Shown one piece after another: positions 1 to 10,319 of a DNA stretch of 64,000 nucleotides. The notes beneath the pieces are model-generated. The model made no database searches. It was not told the origin of the DNA and was given only the letters and a program-made list of their open reading frames with translations. The translations under genes were made by a program, and so were the position numbers. This DNA comes from Ferrovibrio sp041906005 (GTDB lineage: Bacteria; Pseudomonadota; Alphaproteobacteria; Ferrovibrionales; Ferrovibrionaceae), in the NCBI RefSeq assembly GCF_041906005.1, contig NZ_JAYRJY010000001.1, positions 1,054,001 through 1,118,000 of the forward strand. Reading direction: 5' to 3'. Position 1 is the first letter of the stretch; every line of letters begins with the position of its first letter.

Positions 1-1753
<1,753 letters not shown>

Positions 1754-1764
1754 GGTTTTGCCCC

Positions 1765-2073
1765 TTACCTGACCGTGCCCATGATGGCGGCGCGGAAGCC
1801 GTAGACATTGCGCTTGCCGGCATAGGCCACCAGCGACACCTGCCGTGTCTGCCCTGGCTCGAAGCGCACCGCCGTGCCGGCCGGGATATCCAGCCGCATG
1901 CCACGGGCTTTCTCGCGGTCAAATTTCAGCGCCGGGTTGGTCTCGAAGAAATGGTAATGGCTGCCGACCTGGATCGGGCGGTCGCCGGTATTCGCCACCT
2001 CGATGCTCACCGTCGGTCGGCCGGCATTCAGCTCGATCTCGCCGGGGGCCGTGATGATTTCGCCGGGAATCAT
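1765..2073 (-). CDS. ureB: Urease subunit beta UreB
   Basis: Small structural subunit of urease, 102 aa, the usual length for a free-standing beta chain. It begins MIPGEIITAPGEIELNAG and carries the family block VGSHYHFFETNPALKFDRE followed by RLDIPAGTAVRFEPGQ. It lies between ureA (13 bases upstream) and ureC (11 bases downstream), so the three are one transcriptional unit. Subunits are separate, as in most proteobacteria, and not fused as in Helicobacter. Confidence 0.97.
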   Translation of the reverse strand: MIPGEIITAPGEIELNAGRPTVSIEVANTGDRPIQVGSHYHFFETNPALKFDREKARGMRLDIPAGTAVRFEPGQTRQVSLVAYAGKRNVYGFRAAIMGTVR

Positions 2074-2086
2074 GCTGCGCCCTCCG

Positions 2087-2389
2087 TCAGCGGATCGGAT
2101 TATGTACGGTCACCAGTTTGGTGCCGTCCGGGAAGGTGGCCTCCACCTGGATCTCGTGGATCATCTCAGGAATCCCATCCATCACCTGGTCGCGGGTGAT
2201 CACGCTGGCGCCGTCGCGCATCAGCTCGGCCACGGAGCGGCCATCGCGTGCGCCTTCCACCACATAGTCGGTGATCAGCGCCACGGCCTCGGGGTGGTTC
2301 AGTTTCACGCCGCGCTCCAGCCGGCGGCGCGCCACCATGGCCGCCATGGCGACCAGCAATTTGTCCTTTTCGCGGGGCGTGAGATTCAT
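2087..2389 (-). CDS. ureA: Urease subunit gamma UreA
   Basis: Smallest urease structural subunit, 100 aa. It starts MNLTPREKDKLLVAMAAMVARRRLERGVKLNHPEA and ends with the conserved LVTVHNPIR tail. It follows urtE after about 30 bases on the same strand, so urea import and hydrolysis are probably co-transcribed from the promoter upstream of urtA. Start chosen at the only Met matching the family N terminus. Confidence 0.97.
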   Translation of the reverse strand: MNLTPREKDKLLVAMAAMVARRRLERGVKLNHPEAVALITDYVVEGARDGRSVAELMRDGASVITRDQVMDGIPEMIHEIQVEATFPDGTKLVTVHNPIR

Positions 2390-2419
2390 GCCGCGGCGCT
2401 CCCTGCTCTGGATCGGAAA

Positions 2420-3115
2420 TCAGACGGTAAGATAGCGGCGGACGTCGTCGCCTTCCAGCCGGGAGGCGTCGCCCTCGACCACAACCTCGCCACGCTGGAG
2501 CAGGATGAAGCGGTCGGCCAGCGCCTTGGCGAAGTCGAAATACTGTTCGACCAGCACGATAGCCATGGTGCCGCGATCGGCCAGGCTGCGGATCACCCGG
2601 CCGATATCCTTGATGATCGAGGGCTGGATGCCCTCGGTGGGTTCGTCCAGCAGCAGCAGCCGGGGGCGCGTGACCAGGGCCCGCGCGATCGCCAGCTGCT
2701 GCTGCTGTCCCCCCGAAAGATCGCCGCCCCGGCGGTTGCGCATCTCGTGCAATACCGGAAACAGGGCGAAAATCTCGTCGTCGATGCTGCGCTCGCTCCG
2801 GGGCAGCGGCGCCAGGCCGGTTTCCAGGTTCTCGTAGACCGTGAGGCGCGGAAAAATCTCGCGGCCCTGCGGCACCATGGCGATGCCGCGCCGGGCGCGT
2901 TCATGGGGTTTCAGTCCGACGATATCCTCGCCTTCCCACAGGATGGCGCCGCTGCGCACCCCCTGCAGGCCGACCAGGGCGCGCATCAGCGAGGTCTTGC
3001 CCACGCCGTTGCGCCCCAGCACGCAGGTGATCTTGCCGGCTTCCGCCGTCAAAGACACATCGCGCAGGGCGTGGCTGGCGCCGTAATAGAGATTCAGGTC
3101 CTCGGCTTTCAGCAT
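2420..3115 (-). CDS. urtE: Urea ABC transporter ATP-binding protein UrtE
   Basis: Second ATPase of the high-affinity urea importer, 231 aa, LivF-like. Walker A GRNGVGKTS is at residues 34-42, the ABC signature is LSGGQQQQLAIARAL, and Walker B LLLLDEPTEGIQPSI has the EGIQPS wording characteristic of UrtE. It starts 4 bases after the urtD stop and is followed by ureA. It should pair with UrtD beneath the UrtB/UrtC channel. Confidence 0.96.
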   Translation of the reverse strand: MLKAEDLNLYYGASHALRDVSLTAEAGKITCVLGRNGVGKTSLMRALVGLQGVRSGAILWEGEDIVGLKPHERARRGIAMVPQGREIFPRLTVYENLETGLAPLPRSERSIDDEIFALFPVLHEMRNRRGGDLSGGQQQQLAIARALVTRPRLLLLDEPTEGIQPSIIKDIGRVIRSLADRGTMAIVLVEQYFDFAKALADRFILLQRGEVVVEGDASRLEGDDVRRYLTV

Positions 3116-3119
3116 GCGC

Positions 3120-3947
3120 TCAACGCCCCAGATAGACTTCGATCACGCGCGGATCGTTCTGCACATGGTCGATGCTGCCCTCGGCCAGCACGCTGCCCTC
3201 GTGCAGCACGGTGACGCGGGCGCCGAGATCGCGCACGAATTCCATGTCATGTTCCACCACCACCAGCGTGCGCTCGCCTTTCAGCGACAGGATCAGCTCG
3301 GCGGTCTGCTTCGTTTCGGCGTCGGTCATGCCGGCCACCGGTTCGTCCAACAATATGAGTTGAGTGTCCTGCACCAGCAGCATGCCGATCTCGAGCCACT
3401 GCTTCTGCCCGTGGCTGAGCGCGCCGGCGGAATCGCGCAGCTTGGCGGCCAGGCCAACGGTGTCCAGCGCCCAGGCGATGCGGTCGAGCGCTTCCGAGTC
3501 CAGCCGGGCGGTGAGCGTACGGAAGGAACCGCGCGGCGCCTTGAGCGCCAGTTCGAAATTCTCGAATACGGTCAGATTCTCGAACACCGTGGGCTTCTGG
3601 AACTTGCGGCCGATGCCCAGATTGGCGATTTCGGTTTCATCCAGCTTGGTCAGGTCGATGCGGCCGGCGAACAGCACCTCGCCTTCGTCGGGCCGGGTCT
3701 TGCCGGTGATGATATCCATCATCGTGGTCTTGCCGGCACCATTCGGGCCGATGATGGTGCGTAGTTCTCCAGGGGCAACCATCAAAGCAAGATTGTTGAT
3801 CGCCCTAAAACCGTCGAATGAGACGGTGACGCCATCGAGGTAAAGCTGCGTATCGGAGACGCGCGGCTTGTGCACCACATCGGGCGCGATGCCGGCCGTG
3901 GCTGGTTCAACCAGCGGCGTGGGGTTGGGAGCTGCCGCGCGCATCAT
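3120..3947 (-). CDS. urtD: Urea ABC transporter ATP-binding protein UrtD
   Basis: First ATPase of the urea importer, 275 aa, LivG-like. A Pro/Ala-rich stretch of about 30 residues precedes the ABC domain. Walker A GPNGAGKTT starts at residue 67; the signature is the UrtD-type LSHGQKQWLEIGMLL rather than LSGGQ; Walker B is LILLDEPVAGM, followed by VVVEHDMEFV (switch His). It overlaps the urtC stop by 4 bases (ATGA), indicating translational coupling. Confidence 0.96.
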   Translation of the reverse strand: MMRAAAPNPTPLVEPATAGIAPDVVHKPRVSDTQLYLDGVTVSFDGFRAINNLALMVAPGELRTIIGPNGAGKTTMMDIITGKTRPDEGEVLFAGRIDLTKLDETEIANLGIGRKFQKPTVFENLTVFENFELALKAPRGSFRTLTARLDSEALDRIAWALDTVGLAAKLRDSAGALSHGQKQWLEIGMLLVQDTQLILLDEPVAGMTDAETKQTAELILSLKGERTLVVVEHDMEFVRDLGARVTVLHEGSVLAEGSIDHVQNDPRVIEVYLGR

Positions 3948-5119
3948 TCAGCCGCCTTTTCCGTTGGTGCGGCCGACTGATAACTGCGCCGTTCGGCACG
4001 CCAGGCCTGCCACTGGCCGACCAGGCCGACGATGCCTTTGGGGAACAGCAGCGTGGAGGCGACGAACAGCGCCCCCAGCACAAAGAGCCAGAGTTCGGGC
4101 GCGGCGCCGGTGAGCCAGGTTTTCACCAGATTGATCAGCACACCGCCCAGCACCGCGCCATAGAGCGTGCCACGACCGCCAACCGCCACCCAGATGGCGA
4201 TCTCGATGGAATTTGCCGGCGAGAATTCGCTGGGGTTGATGATGCCGACCTGCGGCACATAGAGCGCACCGGCCAGGCCGGCGAGCAGGGCCGACAGCAC
4301 GAAGGCGAACAGCTTGGCCGAGGTCGGCGAATAGCCGAGGAAGCGCACGCGGCTTTCGGCATCGCGCACCGCCAGCAGCACACGGCCGAGCTTGGAACGG
4401 GTGACGAAACGGCAGAGCAGGAAACACAGGCCGAGGCTGAGTACGGATGCCACATACAGCCCGATGCGGGTTTCCGGCGCCTGCACCGGGAAACCGAGGA
4501 TGTCCTTGAAATCGGTGAGGCCGTTATTGCCGCCGAAACCCATGTCGTTGCGGAAAAAGGCCAGCAGCAGGGCAAAGGTCATCGCCTGGGTGACGATGGA
4601 GATGTAGACGCCGGTGACGCGCGAGCGGAAGGCGAACCAGCCCAGCACCAGGGCCAGCAGGCCCGGCACCAGGAACACCATCAAGAGCGCGAAGGGAAAA
4701 TGCTCGAAGCCGTACCAGTACCAGGGCAGTTCCTTCCAGTTCAGGAACACCATGAAATCGGGCAACTCGGGATGGCCGTAGACGCCACGCGTGCCGATCT
4801 GGCGCATCAGATACATGCCCATGGCATAGCCGCCGAGCGCGAAGAAGGCGCCATGGCCCAGGCTGAGGATGCCGGCATAACCCCAGACCAGATCGAGACT
4901 GAGGGCCAGGATCGCATAACAGGCATATTTGCCCAGCAAGGGAATCAGGTAGCCGGGCAGATGCAGCGCCGAACCGGTGCCCGGCAGCAGATTGAACAGC
5001 GGCACCAGAACGATCAGCACGAAGCCAACGCCAAGGAACAGCGCCCAGCCGCGCCGGTCGAGCAGGGGCTTGGGCTGCGCAAGCGCTTTCAGATCCTCAA
5101 GCCCGGTCTTGTTAAGCAT
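3944..5119 (-). CDS. urtC: Urea ABC transporter permease UrtC
   Basis: Inner-membrane permease, 391 aa, LivM-like, with many hydrophobic segments and the conserved run VGGRGTLYGAVLGGVLIN near the C terminus. I start it at MLNKTGLEDLKAL, whose ATG overlaps the urtB stop by 8 bases. The frame stays open further upstream, but that stretch lies inside urtB. It forms a heterodimeric channel with UrtB (family knowledge). Confidence 0.94.
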   Translation of the reverse strand: MLNKTGLEDLKALAQPKPLLDRRGWALFLGVGFVLIVLVPLFNLLPGTGSALHLPGYLIPLLGKYACYAILALSLDLVWGYAGILSLGHGAFFALGGYAMGMYLMRQIGTRGVYGHPELPDFMVFLNWKELPWYWYGFEHFPFALLMVFLVPGLLALVLGWFAFRSRVTGVYISIVTQAMTFALLLAFFRNDMGFGGNNGLTDFKDILGFPVQAPETRIGLYVASVLSLGLCFLLCRFVTRSKLGRVLLAVRDAESRVRFLGYSPTSAKLFAFVLSALLAGLAGALYVPQVGIINPSEFSPANSIEIAIWVAVGGRGTLYGAVLGGVLINLVKTWLTGAAPELWLFVLGALFVASTLLFPKGIVGLVGQWQAWRAERRSYQSAAPTEKAAE

Positions 5120-7043
5120 CGGCGGAGCGTCCCTTGGCGGCAAACAGCCCGCGCGGGCGTTTCTGGATGAACAGGATGATGCAGACCAGCACGACAACCT
5201 TGCCCAGCACCGCACCCGCCACCGGCTCGAGCAGCTTGTTGACGATTCCGAGCGTGAGCGCGCCGACCAGGGTGCCCATCAGGTTGCCGACGCCGCCGAA
5301 AACGACGACCAGGAAGCTGTCGACGATATAGATGGTGCCGAGATTGGGCGACACATTGCCGATCTGGCTGAGCGCCACGCCGGCCATGCCGGCGATGCCG
5401 GAGCCCAGGCCGAAGGTGAGCGCGTCGATGCGGGCGGTTGGAATGCCCATCACATCGGCCATGGCGCGGTTCTGCGTCACGGCGCGCATATGCAAACCGA
5501 AACTGGTGCGGCGCAGGATCAGCGCGATCAGGCCCAGCACGGCGAAGCAGAAGATGATGATGTAGATGCGGTTCCAGGTGATGGCGAAGCCGCCGGCCAG
5601 TTCCAGCGCGCCGGTCATCCATTCCGGATTGGCGACTTCCTTGTTGGGCGCGCCGAAGATGGCGCGCACCGCCTGCTGCAGGATCAGGCTGATGCCCCAG
5701 GTGGCCAGCATGGTTTCCAGCGGGCGGCCGTAGAGGAAGCGGATCACGCCGCGTTCCAATGCGATGCCGACGGCCGCCGCCACCAGGAAAGCGATCGGCA
5801 AGGCGGCAATCAGATAGGCGCCGATCCACGAGGGCGGCAGGAAGGCCCGGAAGATCTCCTGCGTCACATAGGCCGAATAGGCACCCAGCATGATCATTTC
5901 GCCATGGGCCATGTTGATGATGCCCATGACACCGAATGTGATCGCCAGCCCAACGGCCGCCAGCAGCAGCACGGAGCCGAGCGAGATGCCCTGCACCAGA
6001 TTCTCGGCATAGCCGTAGAGCTGCAGCTTGAGCTGCAGTTTATCGAAGGCCGCGTTCAGCGCCGCCTTCACATCGGGTTCGCTTTCCTGGCTCAATCGCG
6101 CCTGCAGCAGGGCCCGCACGCGCAGGTCGGAGGAACCGCTCAGAATCTGGATCGCCTGCAGCCGGCTGGCCTTTTCGGGACTGGACAGATCAATCGCGGC
6201 AAGGCTGAGCGCCATGGCGGATTTGACGCTGCCGCTGGTTTCCGTCGCCAGGGCCGCGCGCAGCAGCGCGATGGTTTCCGGCGTGGCGCCATCCAGCAGC
6301 GCATTGGCCGCCGCCCGGCGCTGGGCCGGGTCGGGGCTGGCAAGGCCCAGCCGGCCAACCGCCTCGCGCAGCACGTTACGCAGGTTGTTGTTGACGAACA
6401 CCACGTCCAGCTCGGCCGGCGCAACGATGCCGGTCCGCTGCTGCGTGAGGGGATCGGTGAGTGCCACGTCATTGCCGCTGGCATTGCCGATCACAATGGC
6501 TCCGTCGCTCTTGCGCAGGAACAGCCGGCCGTCGGCCAGGGCCTGAAAGACCGGGATGGCGCGCGGATCGGCCAGGGCGGTGAGCGCATCGATGGCCTTG
6601 GCCTTGTCGGCGAAATTGTCGGCTTTCAGCGCGGCCAGGGCGCCAGCGAAATCGAGCGGGCCGCTCGGCTTCGTTGCCCCGGCATCGCCCAGCAGGGCGC
6701 GCGCATCATCGGGCAGCGCGATCGGCTGCAGGTCCTCCGGCTTGGCCATGTCTTCGATATCGCCGGTGGCCGCGTTGGTGACGATGATCATCTCGCCGTC
6801 CTTTTCGCCGATCACCACGGCATTATCGGCCAGCCGCAGATAAAGATTGCCCTGGACCAGCGCGGCCAGCGCGGCCCTGGCTTTTGCGTCATCGCTCTGG
6901 GTCAGCGCGGCGATGGCGGGCTTCGGGTCGCTATCGGCAAGGCCAGCCAGCGTGGCGGCCAAGTCCTGGGCATGGGCCGGACGCATCACGGCCAGCAGCG
7001 CCAGCATGAGCGCGACCATCAGAATGGGCAGGAAACGGTTCAT
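5112..7043 (-). CDS. urtB: Urea ABC transporter permease UrtB
   Basis: Permease of the urea importer, 643 aa from MNRFLPILMVALMLALLAV, a clear signal sequence ending near AHAQ. The first roughly 340 residues form a helical-repeat, probably periplasmic, domain with repeated Ala/Leu-rich units and IGEKDG/VIGNASG segments. The LivH-like membrane domain follows (GSVLLLAAVGLAITFGVMGIINMAHGE). The long N-terminal extension is normal for UrtB and separates it from LivH. An upstream in-frame Met at 7172 is rejected because it precedes the signal peptide by 43 unrelated residues. Confidence 0.94.
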   Translation of the reverse strand: MNRFLPILMVALMLALLAVMRPAHAQDLAATLAGLADSDPKPAIAALTQSDDAKARAALAALVQGNLYLRLADNAVVIGEKDGEMIIVTNAATGDIEDMAKPEDLQPIALPDDARALLGDAGATKPSGPLDFAGALAALKADNFADKAKAIDALTALADPRAIPVFQALADGRLFLRKSDGAIVIGNASGNDVALTDPLTQQRTGIVAPAELDVVFVNNNLRNVLREAVGRLGLASPDPAQRRAAANALLDGATPETIALLRAALATETSGSVKSAMALSLAAIDLSSPEKASRLQAIQILSGSSDLRVRALLQARLSQESEPDVKAALNAAFDKLQLKLQLYGYAENLVQGISLGSVLLLAAVGLAITFGVMGIINMAHGEMIMLGAYSAYVTQEIFRAFLPPSWIGAYLIAALPIAFLVAAAVGIALERGVIRFLYGRPLETMLATWGISLILQQAVRAIFGAPNKEVANPEWMTGALELAGGFAITWNRIYIIIFCFAVLGLIALILRRTSFGLHMRAVTQNRAMADVMGIPTARIDALTFGLGSGIAGMAGVALSQIGNVSPNLGTIYIVDSFLVVVFGGVGNLMGTLVGALTLGIVNKLLEPVAGAVLGKVVVLVCIILFIQKRPRGLFAAKGRSADA

Positions 7044-7125
7044 CGGCACCAAACGCTGAGCGAGTTTCTCGGGCAAGACGGTTTTTATGGTTGCTCTGAC
7101 GGTTCCATCGCCAGAGGAGGCGGTG

Positions 7126-7165
7126 CCGGCCCCTTCCCGCGCCGCAGGACGGAGGAAGGGGCCGG
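7126..7165 (-). terminator. Strong stem-loop between urtA and urtB
   Basis: A perfect 12-bp stem pairs 7126-7137 (CCGGCCCCTTCC) with 7154-7165 (GGAAGGGGCCGG) around a 16-base loop. It sits 18 bases past the urtA stop on the transcribed strand. No T-run follows, so it is more likely an RNA-stabilising or attenuating hairpin that favours urtA over urtB than a full terminator (inference). Confidence 0.6.
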
Positions 7166-7182
7166 TCGCCATTACGCCAGGC

Positions 7183-8475
7183 TCAGTTGGCGAGGGCCGC
7201 GTATTTCGGCTTCTCGCAATTGCCGCAGACCCACGGGAAGGTCCAGTCGGCGGTCAGCTTGGCGCTTTCCGGGATATACTTCGACCAGGCGTCGGCCTTC
7301 ACCGGGCCCTTGGTCTGCCAGACGATGTTGAACTGGCCGTCCGGGCGGATTTCGCCAATCATCACCGGCTTGGACAGGTGATGGTTGGTGTTCATCACGG
7401 CCGTGAAACCCGACGGCGCCTTGACCTTCTGGCCATACATGGCCTGCCGCACGGCATCCACGTTGGTCGTGCCGGCCTGGGCAACGGCCTGCGTCCACAT
7501 CTTGAAGCCGATATAGGTGGCTTCCATCGGATCGTTGGTGACGCGCTTGTCGTTCTTGATGAAGGTCTTCCACTGCTTGATGAAGGCGTCGTTGACCGGA
7601 TTCTTCACCGACTGGAAGTAGTTCCACGCCGCCAGATGGCCGACCAGGTTCTTGGTGTCGATGCCGGCCAGTTCTTCCTCGCCGACCGAGAAGGCCACGA
7701 CCGGGATGTCGGACGCCTTGATGCCCGCGTTGGCCAGTTCCTTGTAGAACGGCACGTTGGCGTCGCCATTGATGGTGGAGACCACGGCGGTCTTCTTGCC
7801 GGCCGAAGCGAACTTCTTGATGTCCGCCACGATGGTCTGCCAGTCGCTGTGACCAAAGGGCGTGTAGTTGATCATGATGTCTTCCGGCTTCACGCCCTTC
7901 GACTTCAGGAAGGCTTCCAGAATCTTGTTGGTGGTGCGCGGATAGACGTAGTCGGTGCCGGCCAGCACCCAGCGTTTCACTTCGCCGCCTTCCTTGCCCA
8001 TCAGGTATTCAACCGCCGGAATCGCCTGCTGGTTCGGCGCGGCACCGGTGTAGAACACGTTCTTCGAGCTTTCCTCGCCCTCGTACTGGACGGGGTAGAA
8101 CAGCATGCTGTTCAGTTCCTCGAACACCGGCAGCACCGACTTGCGCGACACCGAGGTCCAGCAGCCGAACACCACCGAGACCTTTTCCTTGGAAATCAGC
8201 TCGCGCGCCTTTTCGGCAAAGAGCGGCCAGTTGGAAGCCGGATCGACCACCACGGCCTCGACCTTCTTGCCGAGCAGGCCGCCCTTCTTGTTGATGTCGT
8301 CGACCATCATCAGGACGGTGTCCTTCAGGGTCGTCTCCGAAATGGCCATGGTGCCAGACAGCGAATGGAGGACGCCGACCTTGATCGTGTCCTGGGCCTG
8401 GGCGCCGTGGCTGCCGAGGGCGACCGCCCCAAGCATCGCGCCTGCTGCGGCCATGGTCCGCATGAACTTGCTCAT
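7183..8475 (-). CDS. urtA: Urea ABC transporter substrate-binding protein UrtA
   Basis: Periplasmic urea receptor, 430 aa. The Sec signal MSKFMRTMAAAGAMLGAVALGSHGAQAQ precedes DTIKVGVLHSLSGTMAISE, the canonical UrtA opening. The type I periplasmic-binding fold follows, with VVFGCWTSVSRKSVLPVFEE and LFYPVQYEGEESS, both family-typical. First gene of urtABCDE-ureABC. A sigma-54-type promoter lies 61-76 bases upstream, so expression should rise under nitrogen limitation. Confidence 0.96.
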   Translation of the reverse strand: MSKFMRTMAAAGAMLGAVALGSHGAQAQDTIKVGVLHSLSGTMAISETTLKDTVLMMVDDINKKGGLLGKKVEAVVVDPASNWPLFAEKARELISKEKVSVVFGCWTSVSRKSVLPVFEELNSMLFYPVQYEGEESSKNVFYTGAAPNQQAIPAVEYLMGKEGGEVKRWVLAGTDYVYPRTTNKILEAFLKSKGVKPEDIMINYTPFGHSDWQTIVADIKKFASAGKKTAVVSTINGDANVPFYKELANAGIKASDIPVVAFSVGEEELAGIDTKNLVGHLAAWNYFQSVKNPVNDAFIKQWKTFIKNDKRVTNDPMEATYIGFKMWTQAVAQAGTTNVDAVRQAMYGQKVKAPSGFTAVMNTNHHLSKPVMIGEIRPDGQFNIVWQTKGPVKADAWSKYIPESAKLTADWTFPWVCGNCEKPKYAALAN

Positions 8476-8535
8476 TCTCTTCCTCTCCTGCTTTGGGCCT
8501 GCCCCCCCATGGGCTCAGCCGGACAGGATTGGAAT

Positions 8536-8551
8536 GGCAAGGAGCGTGCCA
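8536..8551 (-). promoter_or_regulatory. Sigma-54 (RpoN) promoter of urtA
   Basis: On the minus strand the sequence is TGGCACGCTCCTTGCC, matching the RpoN consensus TGGCACG-N4-TTGC at every fixed position, with GG and GC correctly spaced. It lies 61-76 bases before the urtA start, giving a leader of roughly 50 bases. Urea-uptake genes are often NtrC/RpoN-controlled in proteobacteria, so context agrees. Confidence 0.85.
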
Positions 8552-8606
8552 AGGCAGGAATGCCCTCAGGACATGATCCGATACCCCGGGTAATACGCTG
8601 ATTCCG

Positions 8607-8628
8607 CGCTGCAATATGACACGCAGCG
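8607..8628. promoter_or_regulatory. Inverted repeat upstream of the urtA promoter, candidate activator site
   Basis: Arms CGCTGC (8607-8612) and GCAGCG (8623-8628) are separated by 10 bases, about 55-90 bases upstream of the RpoN box, where an enhancer-binding protein such as NtrC would bind. It does not closely match the classical NtrC half-sites, so the assignment is tentative. The rest of 8476-8772 contains no gene; 8690-8760 is AT-rich. Confidence 0.35.
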
Positions 8629-8772
8629 TTTTATCGGCGGATTACAACTCGGGTGATTCTACAGCGAGTTTGTGAACTACTTCGGCGCGCTTTGGCCTAA
8701 TATTTAGACAATATCCGTCAATAAATAGGCAAAGATTAAAATACAGGCAAAATTGGGCGCGCGTGGCCGAGA

Positions 8773-9675
8773 TCAGAAATGCCAATGCCGGGGCATCGCC
8801 TGTGGCCGGCCCCCTCCCGCGTCCAGACCCGGCCGCAACATGGCCCAGAGCTGACCGAAATGACGGCGCAGCCGGGCAGCATCACGATCCAGCAGCCTGA
8901 CCAGCAGCAGATCCTCGATCACGGTGACGCCCCAAAGGCTGCCATCCGGCAATTCGGCGGCCGGCAGCAGATCGCGCAATCGGTCGCGCAGTCGCGTCGG
9001 GCCGAAATCCGGTTCCGGCAGCCGGGCCAGGATCAGGCCCTGGGCCACCGCGCCGGCGAAGCCGGCGGGATGATGCGAGACCGAAGCCAGACTGCCCTCG
9101 TCGAGTCTCGTGGCATCGCGCCAGAGCGGACGGCCATCACGGCTGACCTGCCAGCGGTCGAAGAGGCGGCCGGATGTGAAGCGCTCGCCGCGGGCGATGC
9201 GGCCGAACACGGTGATATCGCCGGCCAGCAGCCGCGCATCATTCCGCAAGTCGATGGCGACCTGGCGATCCAGCCGGGCACCGTCGAACAGGATCGTTTC
9301 CTGCGGCAGCCATTCCAGCGCGGCGCCGGCCGAAACGGACAACGCGATGTCGATATGCGCCGCCGCGCTGTCCTGCTCGGCGCGATAGATCTTTTCCGCG
9401 GCCTGCGGCGTGCAGAGCGCATCGGCGCCAGCCTCGACGGTAACGCCCAGGCGCAGGCGGTCGCCGCCCGTGAGGCCGCCCGCGGTCGTGACCAGAACGG
9501 CGGTGAAAGCCTCGCCCGGATCGGGTGCCGGCATCAGGGCACGGCAGGGATCATGCTGGTAGAGATCGGCTACGCGGCTGAGGCCACCCGGCGCAAGCGG
9601 CGGCGCAATGCGCAGGATCAGCGCGCCGTCGGCCCGTTGCAGACGCGGCACGCCAATGCTCCCGACGTCGCTCAT
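8773..9675 (-). CDS. ureD: Urease accessory protein UreD
   Basis: Urease maturation chaperone, 300 aa, part of the UreDFG complex that loads nickel and CO2 onto apo-urease. Family blocks visible are LVTTAGGLTGGDRL, TPQAAEKIYRAEQ, ALEWLPQETILFDGARL and DITVFGRIARGE. It ends MPRHWHF. It is in a separate unit upstream of the urtA promoter, 6 bases after the RmlC-like gene, so it may be expressed independently of the RpoN-driven structural genes. Confidence 0.93.
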   Translation of the reverse strand: MSDVGSIGVPRLQRADGALILRIAPPLAPGGLSRVADLYQHDPCRALMPAPDPGEAFTAVLVTTAGGLTGGDRLRLGVTVEAGADALCTPQAAEKIYRAEQDSAAAHIDIALSVSAGAALEWLPQETILFDGARLDRQVAIDLRNDARLLAGDITVFGRIARGERFTSGRLFDRWQVSRDGRPLWRDATRLDEGSLASVSHHPAGFAGAVAQGLILARLPEPDFGPTRLRDRLRDLLPAAELPDGSLWGVTVIEDLLLVRLLDRDAARLRRHFGQLWAMLRPGLDAGGGRPQAMPRHWHF

Positions 9676-9681
9676 GCCGGA

Positions 9682-10236
9682 TCAGAGCAGGTCGATCTGA
9701 TCGACCAGCATCGGCTGGCTGATGTCTTCCGTCGAAACGATCGCCTCGGCCGGCCGCACCGGCCATTTGATCCCCAGGGCCGGATCGCACCAGTTGATGC
9801 CGCGCTCCAGATCCGGATTGCTCTCGGTGCTGGCCTTGACCAGCACTTCGACGGCCGGCTCCATGCTGCACCAGCCGACGGCGAATCCCGGCATGACGTA
9901 AAGCTGCTCCGCACCCATATAGGAGATGTCGCCCTGCAGCACCTTGCCGAACGTATCGGAAGCCTTGCGCACATCGATGGCAGCGAAATAGATGCGGCCG
10001 CGCAACACGCGCAACAGCATGGCCTGGCTGGCCGGCGCAAGCTGATATCGGGGGCCCCGCACCGCGCCGGGTTTGTGGGCATAGTGAATCCAGTCTTCCA
10101 CGAAGCGGTCATGGATGCCGAGCCGCCCCATATGGCTTTCGCTGAAGATCGGACTGGACCAGCCTTCACCCAGCATCAGCGTGGGGGCGCGCACCAGCAG
10201 GCAGCCGGGCAGGACAGGCGGAGCAATCTGAAACAT
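9682..10236 (-). CDS. RmlC-like cupin (dTDP-sugar 3,5-epimerase family), probably catalytically altered
   Basis: 184 aa with RmlC architecture: YFAAIDVRKASDTFGKVLQ corresponds to the family's VDIRKxSPTFG, LYVMPGFAVGW to the IPEGFAHGF strand, and ALGIKWP plus a final P-x-L to the family C terminus. The catalytic base His of RGLHFQ is replaced (VRGPRYQ), the His of GFAHGF is Val, and the catalytic Tyr region (FLYKATN) reads VLVKAST. I therefore do not expect normal 3,5-epimerase activity. It is 6 bases upstream of ureD and downstream of a terminator hairpin, with no obvious Shine-Dalgarno. Its role is unknown. Confidence 0.7.
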   Translation of the reverse strand: MFQIAPPVLPGCLLVRAPTLMLGEGWSSPIFSESHMGRLGIHDRFVEDWIHYAHKPGAVRGPRYQLAPASQAMLLRVLRGRIYFAAIDVRKASDTFGKVLQGDISYMGAEQLYVMPGFAVGWCSMEPAVEVLVKASTESNPDLERGINWCDPALGIKWPVRPAEAIVSTEDISQPMLVDQIDLL

Positions 10237-10246
10237 GGCAGGCCAA

Positions 10247-10285
10247 ACGAAAAAGAAAGGGCCCTCATCATCGACAAGGGCCCTT
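10247..10285 (-). terminator. Rho-independent terminator after the inverse-autotransporter gene
   Basis: Arms AAGGGCCC (10257-10264) and GGGCCCTT (10278-10285) form an 8-bp stem. On the minus strand the stem is followed by a T-rich tract (TTTCTTTTTC). It lies between the stop at 10320 and the RmlC-like start at 10236. Confidence 0.8.
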
Positions 10286-10319
10286 CTCTTGGCAAGGCGC
10301 GGAAACGTCTCACCTCATA

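Noticed and set aside
4977..7331. A 784-codon open frame on the plus strand across urtB and urtA
   Set aside because: It is antisense to urtB, which has a signal peptide, membrane domain and clear family motifs. The antisense product is a compositionally odd Gln/His/Arg-rich string, as expected from high-GC shadow frames.
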